DNA from: Centropus unirufus | Taxonomy: Eukaryota > Chordata > Aves > Cuculiformes > Centropidae | Length of the DNA: 64,000 nucleotides | Direction of reading: 5' to 3' | NCBI GenBank assembly: GCA_013397695.1 | Contig: VYZI01000043.1 | Span: 2,891,177-2,955,176 of the forward strand | Part shown: piece after piece, positions 24,419-37,100 of the stretch | How the letters are laid out: each line of letters starts with the position of its first letter | Position numbering within the stretch: position 1 is the stretch's first letter | Translations under genes and position numbers: made by a program | Notes under the pieces: model-generated | Database searches by the model: none | Told to the model about the DNA's origin: nothing | What the model saw: the letters and a program-made list of their open reading frames with translations, nothing else

Positions 24419-27052
24419 ACATGTGAGGTGCAACATAAATCTAATAAAATAAAAGTAGTCTCTGTTCAGTGTTCACCTTTATCAGTTTTGCTAACCTTTC
24501 TTAGTAAAGATGGGAGGAACGTAATCCCAGGTAAAGGAGTATCTGGAGTTCAATGCATTTAGGAAGCTTGCTTTTAGCACCAGATTTCTGTGTTTATGTC
24601 CCCTTCACTACAATGGGACTCAAATGCAATTCTGACATTTTCCAGTAGTGGAAAGCTTTCCTAAGTCATGATCTGAAGTCTGTTACATATACTGTCTATT
24701 TTGTGAGGGATGACCAAATCTTATTGTAAAGCATGGCATGGCTCCATAAAAAGTAAGGAAACAAATCTCTAAAGCTTTTGATTACTGATGACTTAAATAA
24801 ATTTATTAAACTTCTGAGCTCAGGTAATTATGCTGAAAATAGGAACAACTTTCTGACATAATAGGTCTGACTTTCTTCTCAGAGCAAACCAGAATCCTTG
24901 GTGTCTATCAAATTGACTTAATCTTTATTGATATCTGTCCATATATATTGATCTCAAGAGGGGTTCTGTCCTGTGTTTTAAGAAAGCTGTGGTACCAGGA
25001 TGTTCCCAAAGCCTGGAGGTGAAATATTTCTACATAGCATTAGCTGAAGATTCATATCAGTAGGAAATACAGCTTCCAGTCGAAGCCTGTCTTCTCACTC
25101 TCTTGAATAATAGGGAAGCACTGCTGGATCACCCACTCTGCCTCTCTGAGGGCTCCCAAATGTGCCATATGGAGACCCGCATTCTCACTTGTCCAAGATA
25201 ACAGAAGTACAGTTTAATGAACTACAGATATGTATTGATTTCCCTGAGAGGGTAGTGAATAAGTCCTTGTAAGATCACAGCTGCTGCAGCATCGAGCTGG
25301 CAAGGAATCTCAGGAGAAGTCATTTACTGAAATCACTGAAGGTGCTTCTGGGGGCTAATGCTAATGACAAGTGGTTGCCACTTTATTTTGGATATAAACC
25401 TCACATACCTCCCAGAGTGCTGTTTCTCTCTCTTATTTCATAGATTTTTTTTCCCTTCTGTTCTATATAATCTGAGTTCCTGCACTGTCTGCAACATCCT
25501 TCAGTGCCTAGAAAAACAACTAGGAACACTAATGCTGGGAAGAACTGCTTGCTAACAAAAGGTTTGGTCCCCAAGTGGCTCATAAGGCCTGTTAACATGT
25601 CAGAATCATATCAAAACAATGATATTATGTAGAATAAGTGAGTCCAGCTGTCGATGTTGACACTCTTGGGCTTCAAAAGAATCGTGATATAACGTTGGAT
25701 AACTGTATTTTATGCAGGCCCACCTACATTGTATGACTTTGTGTTACTCATGGAGGTGGTTACCTCCAGATATACAATGGTTTGTGTATGTTCATCTTGT
25801 ACTCGTGGCCAACATTACTCCAGCGGCAAACTAGTAAATAAAGTCTGAACCTGAGATAAAAACTGTCTTTGTGTGTGTCTTTGCTTCTTCTCCATGCTGG
25901 GTGATTACCTTCCTCTGTCCTGAGGGATGCAGTATCATCCGCAGCCATGGTCCACTTCAGTAACTGTTGCTGAAGACGGGCGTGTTGCTCGGATTGCAGC
26001 AACAGAGCACATTTTCCACAGGCAAAGAGCACACTGGTGACAAGTGCAGGCAGGAATGGGATGCAGGCAGCCCTCCAGTTTCCTTTGTTTCTACTGTATT
26101 TGTCTTTCTTAATCAACCCTGCACCATGTTACTGACCCAAAGACAGGGCAACAGCACTGTCAAGAACTGTGGGGATTAAGACATTTGCATTATAATGCTT
26201 CAGCCATGAGATCATAAATGCCCTCACGATCTATTTTCTTATGCTGGGCTGATAATGGAGGCTGATAAAAATCCCACTTTCTCTCTGTAGTCAAGTGAGC
26301 TAATGTGTCTGGCCTCATGAGATCCTGGCAGACGGAGAAAGTGAGAGCACAAAGTCCCCAATCTCGGATGTAATCAAATAATGAGGCTGTTTGAGGACAT
26401 TACTTGTTAACATATTAGCAGGTACCAGGGGTAAGTGAGTGTTTATTTAGTCCTGGTGTAAAAGTATGTCTAAAATGATTTATACCGGAAGCTGTTTCAC
26501 AGCAAACAGGCTGCTTTCATGAAAGCAGGTCAATCACCAGCTCCTGTCTGCCCTCATAAATCATATTCAGGTGCTAATGTAAGCAAAAGGTTTATATAAT
26601 CTGCACAATCAGCATGGAGGCCTAGGTGGATATAGTAATAGCCTGCCTGCTGAAATGCCTTCTGCATCTAAAGTTTGATATTTGCTGGGAGTCAAATGAT
26701 TGATTTAAAAAAGAAAGAAAAGAAATAAACTCCCATGACAAGTAATAAAGTGTATGTACAGTTCTCCAGCCATATTTTACATACACAGGAATAACCTGCT
26801 ACTGTCCAGATCAGCTGCAAGGACCATTTTTGCATCAAGATAACTTCCATAAATATACCCCTGTAGAAAGTAGACCATGGTTTTCATGTGACAATGATAC
26901 ATACCAGAAGCACATTGAAGGCCATTGTCACATTACCAACCTCTTTTTCATGCTGGTGGAGTACTCCTTTGAGAGATGACAAAAGTCTGGAAAAACCTTC
27001 TGGACCTATATCCAAACCAAAATTTTAGTGTGTTCCATCTTGAAACTTTCCA

Positions 27053-27089
27053 TAGAATAGAATAGAATAGAATAGAATAGAATAGAATA
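27053..27089 (+). repeat. (AGAAT)n microsatellite, CR1 tail
   Basis: Seven tandem AGAAT pentamers and a little flank, forming the 3' terminal repeat of the adjoining minus-strand CR1. Confidence 0.95.
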
Positions 27090-27124
27090 TTTACGTTGGA
27101 AGGGTCCTACAATCATTACCTACT

Positions 27125-27334
27125 TCAACAGCCTGACCACTTCAGGGCTGGCCAAAAGCTAAGCATGTTATTAAGAGCATCGTCCAAATTCCTCTTTGGC
27201 ACTAACAGGATAAAGATATCAACCCCATCTCTAGGAAGCCTGTTCCAGTATTTGATCCCTGTCTTGGTAAAGAAATGCTTCCTAATGCCCAGTCTAAAAC
27301 TCCTCTGGTGCAGCTTTGAACCATTCCCACACAT
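27125..27334 (-). pseudogene. CR1 ORF2 C-terminal fragment
   Basis: This 69-codon open stretch matches the C-terminus of the CR1 ORF2 polyprotein. The words FRLGIRKHFFTKTGIKYWNR and LPRDGVD follow the family pattern (FRLDIRKKFFT..V.HWNRLPREVV). The endonuclease and reverse transcriptase domains are absent, so it is a dead remnant. It shows that the element runs on the minus strand. Confidence 0.85.
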
Positions 27335-30300
27335 CCTATCACTGTATACCAGGGAGAGGAGAACTGATGTTATCTTCTTTGTCCTCCTTCCTCTTGTAGA
27401 GTATTAGAAGACTGCATTTCCATTCTTCTTAGCTTTCAACCTGAATTTTCTCATGGCTGGTTTATATTTACAGCCAGATTTTATCCTGCTCCTCATGTCT
27501 TCTTTCCTATGGTAACATTGTCCTTTGGTTTAAATAGCTTTTCACTTTGATAGATATTTACCACTGGATATGTTCTTAGCTTGGGTCTTCATGAAGTCTT
27601 AGACCACAGAGTAAATAACCCCCATAATATGGCATGATCCAGAACCTGCATGATTTGTGTTCCACTTTCTTCAGACAAAATCTTTATATCCTTATACTTT
27701 TATCTCTTTTGTGAACTCATGCATCAGCCAAGAATTCATTAGCACTGTGAATGCTGGAAATAAAAGGCCCCAAAAAGCTGTGACATAATTTTATTTGAGG
27801 ATAGGATTTTGTGAATACAATTGGCAAATGTACTTGACTGACATCATATTACTTGTTTGCTGAAAGCATCTGGAGTCTTACTGGTTTCAATGAGGGCCAG
27901 ACTGCAGGTTATGTATGTGTTGCTACAATTATAAAAGTTGACTGCTCTTCATTATTTTCTTCTTGAGAGTCATGTTATGCCGTTATGAAATCAGAAAGCA
28001 TTAGGCATTGAAGAAGAAAACAGAAAGGTATACTGTGCAATATAAATAACCAGTTACATAAAAAGATCAGTGAATAGTTGGTATGATCAGATTGAAGGTA
28101 ACAAATAATGTTAAAAAGTAGTATCTAGTGTCTAGATATAAGAAATTAATTTGTGGAAGCAATCAATAGTAAACAAGTATTTCTGTGGCAAAGCAAATGA
28201 ATGTGAACTCTATGGATTTATGTATTTTTAAAATTCTCTACCCATAAAAATATACCCACTTTTTGTTCTTGGTAACAACCTGCTTCTAGGCTATGGATAG
28301 CTGAGCTTTTTGTATATGCTGAACTTCTTACAAAATCAAACTAAAAGGAATTAAGAAAGTCCAAACTGTAAAAGAGCTCACTGGAATTCAAGAAGGTTGA
28401 GTTCGTTTGCTTGATGTGCATTATAGAAAAACAAAGCTTCCTATGGAAAGCATGTGGCAGTTTGAGTTATGATCCCTGTATTAGGTCTCTTTTGCTTAAT
28501 TTGTGGTAGACACACAGTATCCTTTATAGAAGGCACAGTAGCTAGTCAGTTGCCAAGAAAGTTGATTTGTGAAGAACAGAAAACCTAGGAAAACCCAGGT
28601 CAATGGGTTAGAGGTATAGATGAAATGTTCTTATTTCTTTATCAGGAAAATAGATTTCAAGGTGTTCCTAGGAAAAGAGGTTTCCAAATTTTCTAGTATT
28701 TGACTAGAAGATCTTTAGACAATGACTTCTTTATTCTACAAGAAAGTGGCATGAGTCCTTGTTTTTATCTTTTTTTTCCCCCTTTTTTTGACATGTTAGA
28801 GAAAATGGTGGGAATCATCTTCTGATGATTCAGAACTCGTATCACCTCACATTTTTCACATTGTTTTCATTCCTGCTAATGTGACAAAATGTTTGAGCTA
28901 ATCTAACGAAGCACTTTGACAACCACTGTTCTCTTAAATATTACTCTCTAGTCTCTTTAAGTTGCCTGTTAAATAGGGTGTGAACACGAGTGGGTGATGG
29001 TTTCCCTAGTTGGCCATCATCAGATGGGTAACCCACTGTCAACTGCTCTACTCTCTACTCCTCTAGAGACGTGTATGACATTGGCTAAGTCTTCCTAATT
29101 TTCTAGTTTTCTCTGTTTGTCTTGAAGTTCTTTGGCACTTTGGAACATTTTTTCTAAATGTTATTTTGCCTAAATAAAATATTTTTTATACTTGCCATAT
29201 TGTTCTCATGACACCATTGATGTGAGATACAATACTGTTATACCTGTACAAAAGGAGAAGAGAGTAAATGTAGGTATTACTTCCTAAGACTTTTTTAGGT
29301 CAATCAATAGTCAGACTGACTTGATCAGATATTATGTACCTCCTGATTCATAATCAGGCTAGAAAGCAAGCTGTTCTTTCTCCTATGCCATACCTGCTTG
29401 ACAATACATGAACGTGGATGAAGGGTAAATTGAACATTACTATAGGAGAAACCACCCTTATTGAAGTTCTATTAACTCTATGGTCCAAGTAACCATGCAA
29501 CTGCCTTGAAAAACTTCTAAACTGAATATATGAAAGACAAAAAGCAGGAATTTTCAGTGAGCCTGAACTGACTGTCACTGAGCTGAGTTTCACAGCTATG
29601 CTAACCTTGATGCCCAAGATGTGACTCTCGCTCATTATGGGACTCTTCATGGCAGGATTCCTCTAACTTAATCGTAGTAATTTCTAATTTTGGCTTCTAG
29701 ACTAGGCCATTTATGGAGAATTCTATTGCAGGAACACAGAGAGATTGGCATCTTCAGTAGTGATTCATCTCATATGTCCAAGATAGCTGAGATGAATGGA
29801 AGATATATCATGCAATGACTCTAAAGAAGATACCCGTTGTTTAAAACACTGAAATTATAGGAAATTTTACCCTTTCACTGCAGAATTAAAAACTATATCA
29901 CCTGACTCCTAAAGTAGACCCACTGAATAACAATTTTATTTCTAAATCCCCTTTCTTCAAGGTCATAAGATGAAGGTAGGTCTATGTTTAATATAGATGG
30001 GAAAAGAAAACAGGACAGAAACAATATCTCTCTGGTGCCACTAGACAGGATTGCAGGGATCATGGAGACATGTCCTCCATGCCTTGTAAGAAGTCCCAGG
30101 TAAAGGTCAGGAACAATAGAAGCAAAGGCTTATTCATTTCCTTACTATGGGTTTGTTACTGCCCATGAATGAAAAAAACACTGTTGACTGGCTAGCCAGC
30201 CAGCAGTCAGAACTTTTTTAATCTGGAATAGCACTCATCCATTAACCATAAATAATCTATATTTATTTGAGGGGTCCCTAACAAAGCCATGTCTACATTG

Positions 30301-30592
30301 CACAGAGCATTAGAGTATCAAGGTATAAACTATTTAAAGCAGCCAGTGTTTGAATCGTCATTTTTTAAGTTTAACATTATGTTGTTTCAATATCTAAAGC
30401 CTCCTTCCCAATGCAGCAAAAATGCAAAACACATTGAGAGAAAATGTAAAACATACTAACTTGATTATTATGAGTGCTCTGGATTGTGTCACAATTCACT
30501 ATTAATTTAGACCACATTCCAGTGGCTTCTCCCTTCCCTCTGCATTCTGGACAAATCTGTCAGAGAAATACAACACCGATTAAATAAAATAA

Positions 30593-30621
30593 AATATATA
30601 TATGTGTGTATATATATATAT
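30593..30621 (+). repeat. (TA)n / (TG)n dinucleotide run
   Basis: Alternating TA repeats with a short TGTG interruption, a likely length-variable microsatellite. Confidence 0.9.
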
Positions 30622-30904
30622 TTTAAAGCCTGCTGCTTGGAGGAAATATTTCAGAAAAGCAGTTTAGGCAGAGTTGTTTTCCATTAGCAACTTGAAATGA
30701 TGGGCTGATTTTGAGGGCTATTTCCACAGTTAATTTCTTCTGGGCATCAAGGACATCCACACGGTCAATTTTATGATTACCATCATGGGCTTAATGGTGA
30801 GGTTTGCCTCAGCTCCACCCACCCATGATGGAGCCTAAATGATGGTTAAATCCCCTCATTGAGAAATTGTTGTAACCAGAACCAATTTCTGCATTGGGAG
30901 GGGA

Positions 30905-31160
30905 GGAATGACCTTGTGGTTACAGCTTCAGAAGACAGCTCAGCAAAACTAGGTCATGTTTCTGCGCCTTTTATAGACTTCCTGTGTGACCTTGGGCGAA
31001 TCACTTATTTCCACCTATAAAGTGAAGAAAATGAATTTTCCTATTTTCTCAGCTAAAGAACATAAATTCTTTGGGGTAAGGGTAATCTCACCTCATTTGT
31101 GTTGTGACAGTACTAGGCACAATGGCATCTTTGACTTAATAGAATTAATGTGAACATAAA
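30905..31160 (+). mobile_element. MIR-type SINE, nearly full length
   Basis: The order of parts fits an amniote MIR. First comes a tRNA-like head with an A-box-like gtggttacagctt, then the CORE block cctgtgtgaccttgggcgaa with tcactta, then a tail (ttctttggggtaagggt, gtactaggcacaatggcatc). The tail resembles the form in bird, crocodile and turtle MIR relatives, which read 'ctctttggggcagggact...cagcacctagcacaatgggg'. Many substitutions show long inactivity. Confidence 0.7.
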
Positions 31161-34100
31161 ATTTAAGGCATTTTGACAAAGCAGTTTTTAAAATCTATTT
31201 CTTTTCTCCATGCATATAATTAGACTTTTCTGAGATTCTAGGAATGTTTTGCCACTTTTCTGGACAGATAGCATGCAATCAGTATGGCAGGCAAGTATTA
31301 AAAAGGTAACAACTCTTCCTAGTCATCTCTGTTGCTCTTTTACATGGTCAAAAAAGCCAAACTTCAGAGCATCATTTATTAACCCTGAAGAAAGATTCTG
31401 TCTCCTACTATGAAATTGCCAAAGAACTGCTCAGAATTCACTCTGCATAGCAATAAAAGGATCCTGTCATTGTTTAGCTCCACCAGAACAGAGAACAGGT
31501 CATTCTTGATCTGTGAAATTTTTATGAACTTGTTCTTTTTGCTTGACCATGGCACTAAACCTTGGGCAAGAAATCGGGGATCCAAACTTTTTGTAGTTGG
31601 ACAGCCCAGCTCCAATATCTCTGTCCAGTTTGTACCCAGAAGGAACCATAAATGCCCAGGTGAGAACTCCCACGTCTGGTTTCTTGCTTGGAGAAGAACA
31701 CATCTCTCAGCGAGGACATCACTTCTCCAAGACACTGTAAGTTTGCATGGACAAAATTTTGAGAGATTAAGAAGGAGGGAGAAGGAAAAACTTTATGATC
31801 TCACAGGTACATATTTGGAATAGAAGAATTTTCCAGAGGCTGCCCAAGGTGATGCATCTGCTGAGTCCTGACCAGTGGAAGCAAAGTTTGGAAAATATGG
31901 GGCAGGGTATTGGGCAAAATTGTTTCCTTGTTGTGTAGTTCTGCTTTAAAAGTTACCTCCTCTTTCTCCAGAGACACAAGCTTTTCATGCATTAATGATT
32001 AGCTTGATAAAACTAGACTATGTGGGGGTCACTCTGGACAGACTGGAGGTGGGTTCCAGTTTGACAACTCAAAATTATTAGCTATGGATGAAGAATATTC
32101 TTACCATTTTCTGCATTTTCTTGATGTGTCCAAGCTAGGAGGCTCATCACCTGCTGTAGCCTCCAGTAGAGCAGAGTATTTCCAGCAGAATTCTGAACCC
32201 TGCTGATCTTTTCCGTTGACTGGAGAGAGAGCCTAATGCAGGTGTTTCAGTGAAACTTATACAATCCAGATGTAAATTCAGTGGCAAGCCTCTCAGGATT
32301 AGGCATGTCTGGAAACGAACATTATTGGGCTGATAAGATTTCTGAGCAATTTTTCCACAGGAAACCCGCTGATTTTCATCTCTGGATTTGGAATCCAAGC
32401 TCCCTAAGGTTCCTGGAGAGGCATACCTTGAATTCCCTGTGACAAGATATGAACAGGAGACCTTAAGCTGATATGAAGAGTCAGGCTGGGATGGCAGTTA
32501 GAAAGGAAAAAACACTCTATTTTTTACTGTGGAATTCAAAAATTCAGGAAAGGATTACAATGTCAAAATTGTAATACTGGTTGTTTAAGAATTCTTGTTT
32601 GGAGGCAATCGCTATTTGGAGAAAATGTTGAGAGAAGAGGCCATTCACTTCATTCCTGCCGATACGCCAAATAAAAGGGATCAGCTAAACCACAGACAAA
32701 CCCCTTTTTACTTTTGTAGCTGTTCATATTTTCCATCAGAGCTCACACCATGGAGCTAAAATTCAGTAATGAAAACTTTCCTTGCAGCCCATGGCTTTGC
32801 AGTGCCCTAGAAAAGAATGAGGTTGAGGTGAAATGGAGTCAGTCCTCAGTCCTCCCAATTGTAGCAAGACACGTGAAGGTCTGAGCTTTAATCTTCACAG
32901 ATGAAACTGTTGCAGTGGGACTGGTTTCTGGGATGATGTGTCTCATCACCTAGTTATTGAGAGCTGGACAGGAAGCAGAGAAATATTATTAACTCCCACT
33001 GCTCTGGGCCATCAGTCTTGTTCTGCTGGCATACCTGACAGCTCAAAAATGATCAGGTAGCAGCTGTTTTCTTGATTTCTTCTATTATCCCTAATCCACT
33101 GTCTCATGAAATGGTTTGTTAATACTTTAAGGACATCCTGTTAAGGGAAGTGTGGTTTCCCATCCAGCCAGCAGGTAGAGCCAGCAAGCCTTGCACTGTG
33201 TCACAGGTTAATAGCAATTTCACAGAAACCTGGATAAACAGATAACATCCGTCTCCTTCCCTTCCCCCAGAGAAATCATCAGGTCTAACAGTAACCCTAA
33301 AAGCCTTCATAGGGAACATGCATTTCACAGTTGGAGAGTACAGGCACAAGGTGACATTCTGTAAAGAAGATTTCAGCACTTGCCGAAATGACTACACAAG
33401 CAAGACAGGAGATGGGAATCTCATTGGATATAAACCAGCATCAAAAGTATGCTAGCTTTTGGCTTTTTCTTTCTTTCTTTTTTTTTTTTTCTAGGAAAAC
33501 AGAAAAAGTAAAAAAACAAACCAAAACAAAACAACTAGCTGCTTTCCACAGGCAAGGTCTTTACACTGCAAGGGGTGGTAGCTCCATGCAAGGCTGTTCT
33601 GAGCCTATTTGAATCCATGATGCACTGCTTTATTCCTCTACCCTACAAACATAACTCTGAGTCATTAACACCTTTCTCTATCATTTAAAAGTGAAAAAAA
33701 AGATTATGTGTCTCAGAAGACCTGTTGGTCAGTGTGCTTCACACCACAGACAGCACAGCTTCACGCTGGCCACCACCTGTGCTTCAGTCCCCATCAGAAC
33801 TCACCTGTCTGTGTCATGGTAAGGGACATGACCTTAAACGATGTGTTTTATGAAAGAGTACACTTCAGCTTAGATTACACATTGTGTCATATTTAAGACA
33901 AAACTTAAATAGTCCTATAGAAAATAATTATATGTAATAATATATAATTTCTCATGAAAGCATATGTACATCTATTATTATTTTTGTGAATCCTTAGACT
34001 GTTCATTTTCAGCCTGTGATCACTTTGTATAATTTCATTTTAATATTGCTAATGACCACTGGTCTAATTTCTTGTTTAAAAATGTAACTGACATTGTAAT

Positions 34101-37100
34101 TACATGGCTTTCTTATATAAAACATGTAGTTTCTCTTTTCAACCCAAAGCTTTTAAAAAAGCCTTTTGCATTACCGTCCAATCCAAGACCTAGGCTTTCC
34201 CAGAACAGTCATTTATCTCTGATAGGCAGTTTTTCAGAAAAAGGTCAAGGATGGTGAAAGTTGCTATCACATCACAAGAGTTGATAATGTTCCTTTCCCC
34301 TCGGTGCTTTCTTTTGCTTGCCTTGCAAGGCCTCTTTCAGTTCCCTTGACCCCGCTGCCCTGCTCCTTTCTACTGATACAAGAGAATTAATAATAGACCT
34401 CCAGTTTTCACTGGAGCTGCACAGCCGCTGGGACATGGCAGTAAAACACACAAGCATACACTCAATACCACTAACCCCTCCACCTCCTAAAATCCATTTT
34501 CCTTGAGGCCTTTGATCTGGGGCAGGTGCAAAAGAAAGAAAAAAAGCCTCTGGGAGAATTATGGCTGCAGTATCTTCCTAGGTGGTATCACTGCTTCCTT
34601 GGGACTCCCTGTGCCATAAATGGTTCCTTTGTGCCAGTGTATCAGACCACCAAGACATTTATCCAAAGGCTGTGCGTAGAATAAAAAGAAACATTTTGCT
34701 TCCTCTTTCTGAAGGTCAGATATGCTTCAGTCACAGCTGTTCATGCCCTGGCAGATGTGTAATGGGACAGCAGGTTGGGGGAACGAGTCAGTTTCTTATG
34801 TCCTTCTCTGTTCTGTGGGAACATCCATAGCTCCTCACATAAACATGTACTCCCTCCCCTATTATGGACTCTCAATCTCCTTCAAATACTTAATAAATAC
34901 TCTTTAAATTCACCTTCCAAAATTCACTAGTGAAGAGAAATCGCTCATCCCTTTGCATAGCGTCATTGTGGCCTCAAAAGCTGGAACTGCATAAAAATCC
35001 AGCCCTGCTCTTGGACACTTTCTTCTATTCCAGTTGTGTCCTGCCAGGACTGTGAAACTGCTGGTAGATCTTCCCAACATTTTCAGAGACTGTATGCTGG
35101 ACAGGTGAAATGACTGGTCATCAGCTAACTGGGACATCTGAAGGAGACCTCTATTGTGAATCTGCATCTAAATTCCAAGGGATTGCCAACAACTCATACC
35201 TCACTCTGTGTCAGTTGTGTGCAGGAGAACCATGAAAATTATTAACCATTCTTGTGAAGAACTTTAAAAAAAGCAGAAGTCCCCAAAAATCGTGTTTCAC
35301 ATCTAATGGATATAAGGGATAAATGTAGGGTGTACAGAATCCTTGTGTGTGTTCTGTTCCATCAAGGGAATAAGACACAAGGAAACTAATTGCAGCTGAG
35401 TAAAGACAAAAAAGTAGCCTGCTGCCCTGGACAGAAGGTTTGTGCAGAAAAAAAAAACACTTTGCTCATCCTTGTTTCCTCTCTCCATCCTCTCAACTTC
35501 CTTTTGCCAGCAGTGGCAGCAACCCACAGCCCCAGGAAACTACCTCTGCTTCTTTGTCCTACTCACCTTCTCATCCTGCTTGTAGCATCCTCTCCACTCC
35601 TCTTGGGCCATCCACAGACTACTGCAATGCAACTGTGCCTGTTCTGTCGAAGAGCCTGAAGTCAGTTGTGCAGGACACATTCAAGCTAAAGAGATTGCTT
35701 TTCTCCATCAGTCAATGCTTTTAAACTACATGGAGAGTGTCCCAGGCAGAAGGTCTGGTGGGTGTGCCTCCAAGAGTGTAAGGGGTGTTTTAAACAAAAA
35801 GCAGAAAGGTAACTGTCAATCAGGTAAACCTGACATCTATCCTGCTGCATTACTTTGAAGAGAAACACAGGTGTGGTATTTCACCATTTTTCCTGATTAT
35901 CCCAGGCACCCTTTACACAGAAGGGTGCAGACACAAGCACTGAAGCACTGGGTGACCAAGGCAGTGTCTGAGTGGAATTTTGATGTACAGCCACACTGGC
36001 TTTGGAACGTTTATTGTATGTTTTAAATTAAAGAAGGAAACAGAAAAGAAAAACAACAAAGTCTGATGATGTACCTCCATATGATCTCTGTGATAAATTC
36101 TCAGTGAGGGTCAGAAAAGGGTGTGTAAACTGAATAGAAAAAGTTATGCTTGAATCCACAATTGTTAGGCTGACTTGGAGGAAACACTCATTGACTTCTC
36201 AAATCTCATGCATCTGTGAGTGAAGTATTGAAATCGGAAATTGAGACTGATTCCTTTCCCCAGCTACCATTCTTAGACAACACTGCTCAGTTGCATAACC
36301 CCCTGAAGACATTAAAATGTCTTTCTCTTCCTGTAAAAAAAGATTTTCTTTTCCTTCCCTTAATACATTAATTACAGGGTCACTGACTTTGGCAGATTAC
36401 TTGCTAAATTGAGTTGCATCCTGATATCCTATATTTTATTGTGATGACCACCCATCTTGACAGCCACTTGGTCTTGACCTGAGATCATTTAACACTGAAA
36501 TCATGACTCTTTAAAGGGAGAGGATTAACGGCTGCTTTAAAGTAATCTAAAGCACTCACCTTTCTCCAACTCCTGACCATACAGATCTGGTCCACCTTGT
36601 GTCTCAGTATAGCAACCACATGGCTGCAGGAGGACCTGAATGTGTTTGGTGCCCTGGCTGAAATAAAAATAACAATTGCAAATGTCTCCTTGTTAGGGTG
36701 TAAGCTATATCAAAGAAATGGTCAGGGTTTTTCACAGCCATGGATGTCACCACAGGAAGGACACAGAAGTAAATGTGTTCTCTGGCAGCAGCAAAGTCCT
36801 GGTGAACTGTGGGAGAACAAGAGTCTCTTCATGAGCCCCACTACCAAACCATGGGAAAGCACTGGGGAGCTGAACCTCAAAACAGGTCAGTACCTACACT
36901 GTATAGAAGCTGCAAAACCAAGGAACAGCACTTATATCCCAACAGTCTAACCCAGGTAGGAGCACAGAAGAGCAGCAGAAGGAGCTCAGGTTTGTCTCAT
37001 CAGAACAACAGTTGGTTCAAGGTAAAAGAGACACAGAAGTTTGTTCCCAGGTTCTTAAGTCTTTCTCCATTCCTTGCTTTCATATTTTGGCCTCTGGTTG

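Larger units (their letters stand above)
17887..27048. other. Intergenic sequence with repeats
   Basis: Contains an ancient CR1 (19.13-19.47 kb), an archosaur-type repeat trace (21.46-21.58 kb) and a small hairpin with an internal direct repeat (24379-24418). The 26.17-26.70 kb block is free of recognisable repeats and has the even composition often seen in conserved noncoding DNA. No exon was recognised. Confidence 0.6.
27049..27410 (-). mobile_element. CR1 LINE, avian-type 3' end with (AGAAT)n tail
   Basis: The best-preserved transposon in the window. On the plus strand it starts with the complement of the 3' tail, an (AGAAT)n run at 27053-27089, then the typical text ttggaagggtcctacaatca, cacttcagggctggccaaaa, aagaaatgcttcctaatgcc and gcagctttgaaccattccca. 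The 5' part is missing, as in nearly all CR1 insertions. Divergence looks moderate, so it is younger than the other CR1 copies here. The pentamer tail replaces the usual octamer repeat. Confidence 0.9.
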
